A DNA stretch of 7,593 nt from Thermoflexibacter sp. (GTDB lineage Bacteria; Bacteroidota; Bacteroidia; Cytophagales; Thermoflexibacteraceae). This document shows positions 1 through 7,499 of this stretch, piece after piece. Under the pieces are notes generated by a model that was not told where the DNA came from, did no database searches, and saw only the letters and a program-made list of their open reading frames with translations. Each line of letters starts with the position of its first letter. Within the stretch, counting starts at the first letter, position 1. The stretch lies in the NCBI GenBank assembly GCA_025455345.1, contig JALOMS010000265.1, forward strand, positions 1 through 7,593, given 5' to 3'. Both the position numbers and the translations under genes were made by a program.

Positions 1-3000
1 GATATTCCTGCCGACTTTAGACTTGGACAAATGGATTTTGCTGGGAAGTTTCAAATTCCTCAAAAACTATACGGACGCGATAAAGAGATAGCAGAGCTAT
101 TGCTGGCATACGACCGAGTAAGCGAAGGCTCTACCGAGTTACTCTTAGTAGGCGGAGCTTCGGGAACGGGGAAATCCCAATTAATTCACGAAATTCACGC
201 TTCTCTGACGGCAAGACGAGGATGGTTTATCGAGGGCAAGTTTGAGCAATTCCAGAAAAATACACCTTATAAGGCATGGATTCAAGCGTTTGAAGAATTT
301 GTAAATTTATTACTCACAGAAACCTCAGAAGCATTGGCAGAATGGAAACAAAAGATACTTTTGAGTGTGGGCGAAAATGGTAAAATCCTTACAGACCTCG
401 TACCTAAGTTGGAATTGATTATAGGAATACAAGCAGAAGTGCCTGATTTGGAAGCAATTGAAGCGCAGACACGCTTTAATCTTGTCGTCCAAAACTTTAT
501 CAAAATCATTGCCCAAGCAGAACACCCATTAGTGATTTTTTTAGATGACCTCCAGTGGGCGGACATTGCTTCTTTGAATTTGTTAGAGTTTTTATTAGTA
601 GAAAAGAATATTGACTATTTGCTGGTCATCTGTGCGTATCGGCACCAAGAAGTATCTATCTCGCACCCTTTTATGATGACAGTAGAGGATATTCGCAAAT
701 CACAAATGCCTATCAATGAGCTATATATCTCACCATTAAGCCAAGAGAACATCAATGATTTGTTAGTAGATACTCTCAATAGCACAGCCGAATATACACT
801 GCCTTTGGCTAAATTGATATACAATAAGACTCAAGGTAATGCCTTCTTTGCCAATCAATTTTTGCATAATTTATACGAGCAGGAACTACTGAATTTCAAA
901 ATCAAGCAAACGCCTTATGGTCAAAAGGCGCAGTGGGAATGGGACACCTATTACATAGAGCAACTGAACTTTACGGATAATGTCATTGAATTGTTGATGG
1001 GGAAGATAGAAAAACTCCCTGCCACTGCCCAAAAAATCATTAAACAAGCCGCATGTATTGGTAATCGATTTGATGTATATATACTTAAGCTAATAAATAA
1101 CCATCAAAACATAGAAGATATTAACCAAAATTTAGAAGAGTCTGTATTCGAAAATCTTATTATACCAACTGACTTCAATAATTATAAGTTTGCCCATGAC
1201 CGTATCCAACAAGCCGTCTATTCTCTTATCAAAGAGGAGGACAAAAAAGCCACTCACTTAAGCATAGGCAAGGCACTGATAGGCTCTCTTAGCGAAGAAG
1301 AACAAGAAGATGAGTTATTTGAAATTGTTAATCAAATGAACTTGGGTGTTGAACTCATCAATCATCAAGAAGAAAGGAACAAATTAGCCTCTCTAAACTA
1401 CAAAGCAAGCACAAAGGCAGAAGATGCGGCGGCATTTGAGGCTTCTTTTGATTATCTACAAATAGCTATTGGCTTATTAGACAAGGACTGCTGGCAACAA
1501 GATTATGCGTTTACTTACCAAATTTACAACAGTGCCTCACAAGCCGCCTTTAATTGTAGTAAATTTGCAGAAGCAAATCATATAGGGCAAAAAATATTAG
1601 CAAATGCAAAGACAATCATAGAGAAATCAACCGTTTACGAAATCCAACTGAAATCTTTACTTGCCCAAAATCAGCCCGCCCCTATGTTGGACTTAGGTAT
1701 CAATATTCTTAAGGAATTTGGTGTCCATCTCCCACGCAAGGCATCCAATCTCGACATCATCAAAAGTCTATTTTCTCTGAAAATAGCCATTAGAGGCAAA
1801 ACTCCAGAGTCCTTTGCCCTCCTGCCACCCATGAAAGATGAAAAGGCGATTGTATTGATTAAATTATACGAAGCGATAGGTCAGGCGGCTTATTTTGCAG
1901 AGCCTACTTTATTGGCTATAATTATTTTCAATCAGGTCAAATTAGCCGCAAAATATGGAAATACAGAAGATACTCTTTATGCTTATGCTTCTTATGGACT
2001 ATTGTTATGTGGGGTATTGAATGATATTCCAACGGGGTATCGCTTTGGGAAAGTCGCAGAAAAGTTATTGGCAGAGAAGAAAGTAAAACGATTAGAAGCA
2101 AAAACGGCTTTTGTAAATAATTATTTTATTTATCATTGGAAAGAGCCACTGCAAGATGCGGCAAAAGGCTTAGAATTAGCCTACAAAAAATCCTTAGAAT
2201 ACAATGGAGACCCCTTGTTCAAGGCATACTGCGCTACTATTGGAGATTTGTTGTTTTATATGTCTGCAAGTAAGTATCTTCCTGATTTACAGGAGCAAAG
2301 CATGGAAAGTGCTAAATTGTGTCTAAAAGTAGGACAGACCCAATCCTACCAACACTCGCTCTTACTCCAACAAACCATTGCTAATCTAAGCCAAGAAACA
2401 GAAAAACCAACGGTACTTGCGGGAGACTTCTACCATGCAGAGCATAACAAAGAAGAAAGAGAAAAAGCCAATGACCAAGCCCACAATTATACGCTTTGTT
2501 TTAATGAAATGGTGCTTAGTTTTCTTTTTGGGGACAATCCAAATGCTTTTAAGAATAGTGAGATTGCAAGAAAAAATATAGGAAGTGCTATGGGTTCACC
2601 ATTCCTTTATTTTTATTATTTCTACGATTCCTTGATTATTCTAAATAAAGAAAATATTGAAAATAAACTACTTAAAAGAGTAAATAATAACAAGAAAGCC
2701 TTAAAAGTATCGTCTAAAATATGCCCTAATAATACCCTGCCCAAGTATCATCTCGTAGAGGCAGAAATCGCAAGAGTCGCCGATAAGCACGAAATCGCCA
2801 AACAACACTATGACAAAGCAATCGCCTTAGCGCACGATTATAAATTCGTCAATGATGAGGCTTTGGCATGGGAGCTGGCTGGCAAGTTTTATTTATCTCT
2901 TAATCAGTCCTATTTAGCTACTTTTTATTTGCAAAACGCCCTTCGCTGTTACAGTCAATGGGGCGCATTTGCTAAAGTAAAATACCTCGAAAACTTATAT

Positions 3001-4509
3001 CCCCAACTTCGCCAAATAATTAGCAAAACGCCAAGTTATGCTAATAAAACCGTAGCTTTTGCAAAAACAGCAACTATCACAGCAAGTATGCAAGGTACGA
3101 TTACGATGAGTTCCATTTTGGATATGCGTAGTATCATCAAAGCCTCCCAAACGCTTTCTGGAGAAGTCGTGCTAAGTAAGTTATTAGAAAAAATGCTCCA
3201 AATTGTTATGGAAAATGCTGGAGCAGAATTTGCCGTTTTGCTACAAAGAGGGGAGGCGGGTCAGTTCAAAGTCATCGCAGAATCTTATGGAATCGGAAAC
3301 TATCAGGCATTAGACCAAATTGGATTAGAAAAATATGAGAAATTGGCTACCTCGATAGTCAATTATGTCATTCGTACTAAGGATTCCGTAGTAATTGACA
3401 ATGCCTCAGAAGACAAAAAGTATAGCGCAGACTCTTATATCAAAATCCACCAACCCAAATCAATCCTTTGTTTTCCAATTACTTATAAAGGAAGAATCGC
3501 AGGAATTTTTTATTTGGAAAATAATCTGGTGGAGGGCGTATTTACAGCAGACCGCTTAGAAGTATTAAAATTACTTTCTGCCCAGATTTCTATCTCTTTG
3601 GAAAATGCACTCTTATATGAAAACTTGGAAGAAAAAGTAAGAGAACGCACTAAAAAACTCCAAGAAAGAAATGAAGAAGTCAAGGCGCAAGCAGAGGTAT
3701 TAGCCTTGACAAATAAGGAGTTAGATGCCAAAAACCAAGCAATTACAGCAAGTATCAATTATGCCCAACGCATACAATCTGCGATGCTACCTTTAGAAGA
3801 AGATTTCGTCAAATATTTCTCCGAACATTTTATCCTTTTCCGTCCAAGAGACATCGTAAGTGGTGATTTTTATTGGCTGGAAGAAAAAGATGGTAAAATT
3901 ATCGTAGCGGCAGTAGATTGTACGGGGCATGGCGTACCTGGTGCATTTATGTCGCTCATTAGTGAGGCAAAGCTCAATGAAATAGTCAATTTGCAAGAAG
4001 TCATCAGAGCCGACGAAATCCTCAATGCGCTCAATAAGCAAATCCAAGTTTCTTTGCAACAAGACGCAACTAACAATCGCGATGGAATGGATATGGCATT
4101 GTGTATCATAGATTTGCAGGCAAAAGTCATGGAATATGCGGGCGCAGGCAATCCTTTGATATATATACAAAATGACGAGGCGGGAAATCCTCAACTGCAC
4201 AATATCAAGGCAGATGTTTACCCCATAGGCGGAGTAAATAAGAATATCAATACCTCATTCAAGCGACATCTCATAGATATTTCCAAACCCACCACTTTTT
4301 ATATATTTTCAGATGGGTATCAAGACCAGTTTGGGGGTAGCGAAAAACGCAAATTTATGACAAAACGTTTTAGAGAATTGCTTTTTGAGATTCATCAAAA
4401 AGATATGCCAACCCAAAAGAAACTACTCAATGATACATTGGATACATGGATGATGGAAGGATTAAGCCCTCAAATAGACGATATTTTAGTAATGGGTTTT
4501 AGAGTATAA
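1..4509 (+). CDS. Partial AAA/STAND ATPase - GAF - SpoIIE (PP2C) phosphatase signalling protein, 5' end outside window
   Basis: The frame is open from the first base, and ten codons (DIPADFRLGQ) precede the first Met at nt 31, so the true start lies upstream. Numbering here is from nt 1. Visible in order: a FQIPQKLYGRD entry to the ATPase (17-27); Walker A GASGTGKS (52-59); Walker B LDDLQWAD (181-188); FAHDRIQQAV (397-406), typical of kinase-AAA-GAF sensor proteins; a long alpha-helical, TPR-like region (about 440-1020); a GAF domain (about 1053-1205); a charged coiled coil (about 1207-1250); NYAQRIQSAMLP (1253-1264); and a C-terminal SpoIIE/PP2C domain. The phosphatase keeps its metal-binding Asp set: SGDFYW (D1289), VDCTGHG (D1306), FSDGYQD (D1438) and IDDIL (D1493/D1494). 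It should therefore be an active Mn/Mg-dependent Ser/Thr phosphatase controlled by ATPase and GAF sensing. No membrane segment is apparent, so it is probably cytoplasmic. In relatives an N-terminal Ser/Thr kinase precedes this region and the output is often a histidine kinase; here it is a phosphatase. The ligand is unknown. Confidence 0.92.
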   Translation, partial: DIPADFRLGQMDFAGKFQIPQKLYGRDKEIAELLLAYDRVSEGSTELLLVGGASGTGKSQLIHEIHASLTARRGWFIEGKFEQFQKNTPYKAWIQAFEEFVNLLLTETSEALAEWKQKILLSVGENGKILTDLVPKLELIIGIQAEVPDLEAIEAQTRFNLVVQNFIKIIAQAEHPLVIFLDDLQWADIASLNLLEFLLVEKNIDYLLVICAYRHQEVSISHPFMMTVEDIRKSQMPINELYISPLSQENINDLLVDTLNSTAEYTLPLAKLIYNKTQGNAFFANQFLHNLYEQELLNFKIKQTPYGQKAQWEWDTYYIEQLNFTDNVIELLMGKIEKLPATAQKIIKQAACIGNRFDVYILKLINNHQNIEDINQNLEESVFENLIIPTDFNNYKFAHDRIQQAVYSLIKEEDKKATHLSIGKALIGSLSEEEQEDELFEIVNQMNLGVELINHQEERNKLASLNYKASTKAEDAAAFEASFDYLQIAIGLLDKDCWQQDYAFTYQIYNSASQAAFNCSKFAEANHIGQKILANAKTIIEKSTVYEIQLKSLLAQNQPAPMLDLGINILKEFGVHLPRKASNLDIIKSLFSLKIAIRGKTPESFALLPPMKDEKAIVLIKLYEAIGQAAYFAEPTLLAIIIFNQVKLAAKYGNTEDTLYAYASYGLLLCGVLNDIPTGYRFGKVAEKLLAEKKVKRLEAKTAFVNNYFIYHWKEPLQDAAKGLELAYKKSLEYNGDPLFKAYCATIGDLLFYMSASKYLPDLQEQSMESAKLCLKVGQTQSYQHSLLLQQTIANLSQETEKPTVLAGDFYHAEHNKEEREKANDQAHNYTLCFNEMVLSFLFGDNPNAFKNSEIARKNIGSAMGSPFLYFYYFYDSLIILNKENIENKLLKRVNNNKKALKVSSKICPNNTLPKYHLVEAEIARVADKHEIAKQHYDKAIALAHDYKFVNDEALAWELAGKFYLSLNQSYLATFYLQNALRCYSQWGAFAKVKYLENLYPQLRQIISKTPSYANKTVAFAKTATITASMQGTITMSSILDMRSIIKASQTLSGEVVLSKLLEKMLQIVMENAGAEFAVLLQRGEAGQFKVIAESYGIGNYQALDQIGLEKYEKLATSIVNYVIRTKDSVVIDNASEDKKYSADSYIKIHQPKSILCFPITYKGRIAGIFYLENNLVEGVFTADRLEVLKLLSAQISISLENALLYENLEEKVRERTKKLQERNEEVKAQAEVLALTNKELDAKNQAITASINYAQRIQSAMLPLEEDFVKYFSEHFILFRPRDIVSGDFYWLEEKDGKIIVAAVDCTGHGVPGAFMSLISEAKLNEIVNLQEVIRADEILNALNKQIQVSLQQDATNNRDGMDMALCIIDLQAKVMEYAGAGNPLIYIQNDEAGNPQLHNIKADVYPIGGVNKNINTSFKRHLIDISKPTTFYIFSDGYQDQFGGSEKRKFMTKRFRELLFEIHQKDMPTQKKLLNDTLDTWMMEGLSPQIDDILVMGFRV

Positions 4510-5255
4510 TGGATAGCAATGGTATCTCGCCCTACCCTAAAACTTCTAAAAGCATTTTTTCTTAAATGCAAAAGTGTTTTTTTATATTCTTCAAAGCCAA
4601 GATAGATGTGTTCGAATATCACTAATTCAGCCTTTATATTTTTCAAATCAATGCTTTGTAATATTTGAGCATCGCTTCCCTCGGCATCTATTACGATTAC
4701 CTGAACTTTATCGAGCTGATATTTATGAGTTAAATCATTGAAAGTAAGGCTATTTACCTCTTCTTGTATGATATAATCTTCTAAGTCTGGGATATTGGCT
4801 TTATACCAAAGTAAATAATCTTTTCTAAGAGAGCCTATTCTCTCATGGTAGGAAGGGAGATTGGGGGATTGGGCGATTCTATAAAAACTTTGTTTTCCCT
4901 TTTGTGTGGAAATCACAGACTTTTCAAATTGGACAGGGAAGCCTCGAAAGTTTTGTTTCAGGCGGTCAAACAAATATCCTACGGGTTCTACCATTACGCC
5001 CTTCCAATGATATTTTTTGACATATTTAGCAATTGGGTCTTCTACAATACCATCATTGGCTCCGATATTTACAAAAACTACCTCTTGCTTATTTTGGCTC
5101 TTGACTAAGGCATATTTTGAAATAATATCCTCATAATTAGTGATATAAGCTGGTCGCCAATATGCACCTATGTAATAATAAAAATCTCTTAAGATTTTAT
5201 AAATCAGAGATTTACTTGACAAGTGGTTTTTTATAAATGATTTTATTTTTTCCAA
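4470..5255 (-). CDS. FkbM-family SAM-dependent methyltransferase
   Basis: Class I methyltransferase of the FkbM type, a family that O-methylates sugars, polyketides and other small molecules. With the start chosen here (261 aa), the SAM-binding motif VFVNIGANDG is at 60-69, the second strand with its acidic end VMVEPV at 87-92, the family-typical IDAEGSD at 189-195, and VIFEH at 212-216. No ATG occurs in frame before the SAM motif. The frame is open back to about nt 5327 and could start at TTG 5315 or GTG 5294, both inside the preceding gene. The TTG at 5255 is preferred: it lies 11 nt after that gene's TAA and gives an ordinary basic, helical N-terminus (MEKIKSFIKNHLSS). It is the second gene of a probable operon with the GWxTD lipoprotein. 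Its last 40 bp overlap the end of the opposing phosphatase gene. The substrate cannot be read from the sequence; a glycan or lipid-linked sugar is possible. The family call is firm, the start is not. Confidence 0.86.
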   Translation of the reverse strand: MEKIKSFIKNHLSSKSLIYKILRDFYYYIGAYWRPAYITNYEDIISKYALVKSQNKQEVVFVNIGANDGIVEDPIAKYVKKYHWKGVMVEPVGYLFDRLKQNFRGFPVQFEKSVISTQKGKQSFYRIAQSPNLPSYHERIGSLRKDYLLWYKANIPDLEDYIIQEEVNSLTFNDLTHKYQLDKVQVIVIDAEGSDAQILQSIDLKNIKAELVIFEHIYLGFEEYKKTLLHLRKNAFRSFRVGRDTIAIHYTLKPITKISSI

Positions 5256-5266
5256 TATTTTTATAT

Positions 5267-6457
5267 TTAGTTGGCTACCAAGCCCAAACGCCACTTTTCT
5301 ATGGTTTCGTACCAAATAGCTCCATAATCAGGCTTTCTTACGAGTTCAAAATGCTTTTCACTGAACTGATTGGATTTTTGGACAAATGCAAAAGTTACTT
5401 TGACGTTTCCCGCATTGAGCATATATGTCCAAATTTGCTGATTGCCTTTGACAGACATCTGTGGCGCACCAAAAGCTATGTAAATCATGCCCATATCAGT
5501 TTTCCAACCCTCTTTATAGGTAGTAAATGCTCGATTAGCGTATTCTACCCTCTGATAATATAGTTTTATCATTCGCTTCGCATTTTCTGCATTATTCCCT
5601 AATTGTAGCCAGAACTGGTCTAAAGCCTCTTTTTTATTCAAAGCACTGTTTAGTTGATTGATTTCCTCTTGTGTAGAAATATAGACCAAAGATTCTATCA
5701 AATCTTCTACCTTGACAAATTTGGGAAAGGTAGGCGGCAAAATATTAAAACCCAAGCCTTTGTTTGAGGTGGTATCAGCCTGTGCAAAATACAAGCCGTT
5801 GCTTTTCAACACAAAATCGGTATTGGTGGGCAAGGTAAAAAATGAATCCACAGAGACATTGGGGCTTACGCTTAGGTTATTGACCTGCATAGGTGGAAGT
5901 GCGGGCAGAAAATTCTGTTTGATGCGATATATATAGACAGGAATGTCATCACCTTCCAGAATGAGTGTATCTTGATTACTAACGAAATTGTCAAAAACTT
6001 GTCCTTGAGTTTTTTTCAAAACAAACGGCAAAGGACTTTCACTTTTCCCCAAATTAATCTCTTTGATGAGCAATTGGTTATTTTCTACGTCTTGGATTTT
6101 TAAGACCATGACTGATGGCATGACTGATGGCTTCAACATACCAAAACTAAGGTAAAAGCTATTCCCCTTTTTTTGAACAAAATTATTACTTGTTGGAATT
6201 GAATCTTCTCTTAGCACTTGGCTACTCTCGAAGTTTGGCTTGACTTGATATGAAAGTTTGATTCCCTGAAGAGTAGTAGCAAAGTACAAGCGTTCTATAT
6301 CCAACTCTAAAAATATTTCTAATAATGCTCCTTTATTGGCTACTTTTGCATTACAATTTATACCCATTATTTTTTGAGTATTGTTAGTAGGTGTTTTAGA
6401 AGATGATAAACAACCAGTAATGAATAAAACTATCAAAAAAAACAGAAAATATTTCAT
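5267..6457 (-). CDS. GWxTD domain-containing lipoprotein
   Basis: A 396-aa predicted lipoprotein. The N-terminus is a short type II signal peptide, MKYFLFFLIVLFITGC, with the lipobox ITGC and Cys16 as the acylated residue. The mature protein starts with a Ser/Thr/Asn-rich spacer and is probably anchored in the cell envelope. Residues about 30-240 are beta-rich and unassigned. The C-terminal part (about 250-396) carries the GWxTD signature EGWKTD (GWKTD at 317-321) followed by YIAFGAP (326-332) and QQIWTYM (340-346), which defines the GWxTD domain family of Bacteroidota and related phyla; its biochemical role is not established. The frame extends 16 codons further to a TTG at 6505, but the ATG at 6457 places the signal peptide at the very start and is preferred. 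A four-residue PSVM repeat (110-117) comes from a 12-bp tandem duplication. The methyltransferase gene follows after 11 nt, so the two are probably co-transcribed. Confidence 0.87.
   Translation of the reverse strand: MKYFLFFLIVLFITGCLSSSKTPTNNTQKIMGINCNAKVANKGALLEIFLELDIERLYFATTLQGIKLSYQVKPNFESSQVLREDSIPTSNNFVQKKGNSFYLSFGMLKPSVMPSVMVLKIQDVENNQLLIKEINLGKSESPLPFVLKKTQGQVFDNFVSNQDTLILEGDDIPVYIYRIKQNFLPALPPMQVNNLSVSPNVSVDSFFTLPTNTDFVLKSNGLYFAQADTTSNKGLGFNILPPTFPKFVKVEDLIESLVYISTQEEINQLNSALNKKEALDQFWLQLGNNAENAKRMIKLYYQRVEYANRAFTTYKEGWKTDMGMIYIAFGAPQMSVKGNQQIWTYMLNAGNVKVTFAFVQKSNQFSEKHFELVRKPDYGAIWYETIEKWRLGLVAN
6108..6131. repeat. 12-bp exact tandem duplication inside the lipoprotein gene
   Basis: The unit atgactgatggc occurs twice in direct succession (6108-6119 and 6120-6131). 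Because 12 is a multiple of three, the duplication only adds one PSVM tetrapeptide and keeps the frame open. Confidence 0.9.
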
Positions 6458-6486
6458 TGGACTTTCTAATAAATCGTTATTTGATT

Positions 6487-6518
6487 GCAATATACAATTT
6501 TCCAATAGTTTTTACAAG
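6487..6518 (-). promoter_or_regulatory. Possible Bacteroidota-type promoter for the lipoprotein/methyltransferase unit
   Basis: Read on the minus strand, CTTG (6518-6515) is followed after 20 nt by TATATTGC (6494-6487). This resembles the TTTG / TAnnTTTG pair of Bacteroidota primary-sigma promoters, with imperfect matches in both boxes. Transcription would begin near 6480, about 20 nt before the ATG at 6457 and downstream of the alternative TTG at 6505, so the site also favours the shorter start. In such AT-rich DNA, chance matches are likely. Confidence 0.3.
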
Positions 6519-6605
6519 AAAAAAGTAGGCAGGATATTTTTCATAAAAAAAGCAACTTTATCAATAATACTTACGTCTATAAAAAAAAACGACTGAAAGA
6601 AAAAA

Positions 6606-6873
6606 ATGAAACGTTTATCTTATTTTGCCAAAACACAGATTGTCTTAGTAGCCATGATAGCCACGTTTTTTGGATTAGAAGCTGATAGCCACGTTTTTTG
6701 GATTAGAAGCTAATCTCCGTCAAATCAAGCCTTTGGAATGTAGTGTATCTTCAAGGCATTTGTCTGACCAAACTTCTTCTCACTTAGAAAAGCTCAAATG
6801 CGCCACTACTCAGACCATACATTTTGTGAATATTATCTCACAAGTATTTGCTAAAAAGGACGATAGACCGTAA
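6606..6873 (+). pseudogene. Small exported-protein gene disrupted by a 28-bp tandem duplication
   Basis: An ATG at 6606 opens a frame beginning MKRLSYFAKTQIVLVAMIAT, a basic start plus a hydrophobic stretch like a signal peptide or single membrane anchor. As it stands the frame ends at the TAA at 6711-6713 after 35 codons. The last nine residues (DSHVFWIRS) are encoded by the second copy of a 28-bp exact tandem duplication read out of frame. If one copy is removed, the frame runs from GLEA straight into NLRQIKPLECSV and stays open to the TAA at 6871-6873, giving 79 aa. The hydrophobic N-terminus would then be followed by a polar 50-residue tail with two cysteines (36 and 56). The tail frame has no start of its own: it carries stops at 6655, 6658 and 6676. 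A terminator follows 26 nt after the restored stop, as expected for a real transcription unit. The family is not recognised. It may be a recent loss, a phase-variable form, or a functional 35-aa peptide; coding status is inferred only from the open frame and context. Confidence 0.55.
6656..6711. repeat. 28-bp exact tandem duplication
   Basis: The 28-bp unit beginning gatagccacg and ending gattagaagct is present at 6656-6683 and again at 6684-6711 without a mismatch, including the internal run of six T. The length is not a multiple of three, so it shifts the reading frame of the small ORF that contains it. Perfect identity suggests a recent event, for example replication slippage. Confidence 0.95.
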
Positions 6874-6898
6874 AGGTTGTTTTATTTTCATAAAACAT

Positions 6899-6944
6899 AA
6901 AGAGAGCCAATTACTAAAAATTAATTGGCTCTCTTTTATATTTT
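6899..6944. terminator. Bidirectional rho-independent terminator between convergent units
   Basis: A perfect 15-bp inverted repeat, aaagagagccaatta (6899-6913) and taattggctctcttt (6922-6936), encloses an 8-nt loop. On the plus strand the T-rich tail ttttatattttt follows; on the minus strand the left arm is followed by a T-rich stretch too. It can thus end both the plus-strand unit containing the broken small ORF (restored stop 6873) and the minus-strand STAS gene (stop at 6991). Confidence 0.85.
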
Positions 6945-6990
6945 TATCACAAGTATTTTATATAAAAAACAAAATAGGTAAAAGAAATCC

Positions 6991-7374
6991 TTATTCTATT
7001 CCATTTTCTTGCTTAAGTTCTTTTTCGATTTCGCTGAGGTTAATAGCTTCGATAGCTTCTTTGACCGTAGGCAATAGATTTAAGACATTGTCCAATTTAG
7101 AGATGGTAACCAGCTTCATCACATGAGGAGTAACCCCAGCTAAGACCAAAAAACCATCTACATCTCCTGCTAAGCGATTCGCCACTAAAATAGCACTTAG
7201 CCCTGAAGAATCTACGTATTTGACCTTGCTCATGTCCAAAATCAGGTTGTTAGTTCCTGATTGGAACAGAGTAACAAATTCAGATTTTAACTTGGGCGCA
7301 ATCAAGGTATCTAATTTCTCCTCGTCTAATGCCAAAATGCTGTATTTATCTTGTTTGTCTATGCTATATTTCAT
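6991..7374 (-). CDS. STAS-domain protein, anti-sigma factor antagonist-like
   Basis: A 127-aa single-domain STAS protein of the SpoIIAA/RsbV type. Such proteins bind a partner (classically an anti-sigma kinase) when unphosphorylated and are released when a conserved Ser is phosphorylated. Seen here: beta-strand and helix 1 (KLDTLIAPKLKSEF, 20-33), the strand NLILDMSKVKYV (43-54), and the phospho-site loop DSSGLSAIL (55-63), in which S56 aligns with the phosphorylated Ser of SpoIIAA/RsbV. The tail (LSEIEKEL, 113-120) is acidic/helical, as in many Bacteroidota homologues. The start at 7374 (MKYSIDKQDKY) matches the usual N-terminus of this family from memory. The frame also extends to an ATG at 7458, which would add 28 Lys/Asn/Ser-rich residues. 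It is monocistronic and ends at the shared hairpin. No kinase or sigma factor gene is next to it; the only candidate partner in view is the SpoIIE phosphatase on the other strand. Confidence 0.9.
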   Translation of the reverse strand: MKYSIDKQDKYSILALDEEKLDTLIAPKLKSEFVTLFQSGTNNLILDMSKVKYVDSSGLSAILVANRLAGDVDGFLVLAGVTPHVMKLVTISKLDNVLNLLPTVKEAIEAINLSEIEKELKQENGIE

Positions 7375-7499
7375 ATTGATTATTGATAAAATAGCTCCTG
7401 TAAACTTTGAATACTTATTAGCTTTTGCATTGTTAGTATGAGATTTGCTTTTTTTCATAAAATTTTAAAAAATAGATGCAAAAACCTTATTATCATTTT

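Noticed and set aside
3793..4200. Minus-strand open frame of 135 codons opposite the phosphatase domain
   Set aside because: It lies entirely antisense to the conserved SpoIIE motifs, and its translation has no recognisable domain; it is a shadow frame.
4552..4583. Possible terminator for the phosphatase gene (gcattt / aaatgc hairpin with a later T run)
   Set aside because: The stem is only 6 bp and AT-rich, the T run starts 7 nt after it, and it lies inside the opposing coding sequence; chance is the simpler explanation.
5237..5563. Plus-strand open frame of 108 codons
   Set aside because: It is antisense to the GWxTD domain and the start of the methyltransferase, both of which are well supported by motifs.
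6458..6605. Promoter for the plus-strand small ORF
   Set aside because: The region is AT-rich, but no TTG plus TAnnTTTG pair with acceptable spacing could be found on the plus strand.
6656..6711. The 28-bp repeats as a CRISPR or insertion-sequence footprint
   Set aside because: There are only two directly abutting copies with no spacers, no terminal inverted repeats and no transposase; a simple tandem duplication explains them.
6848..7126. Plus-strand open frame of 92 codons downstream of the small ORF
   Set aside because: It runs through the terminator hairpin and is antisense to the STAS gene; its composition is low-complexity and it has no recognisable motif.
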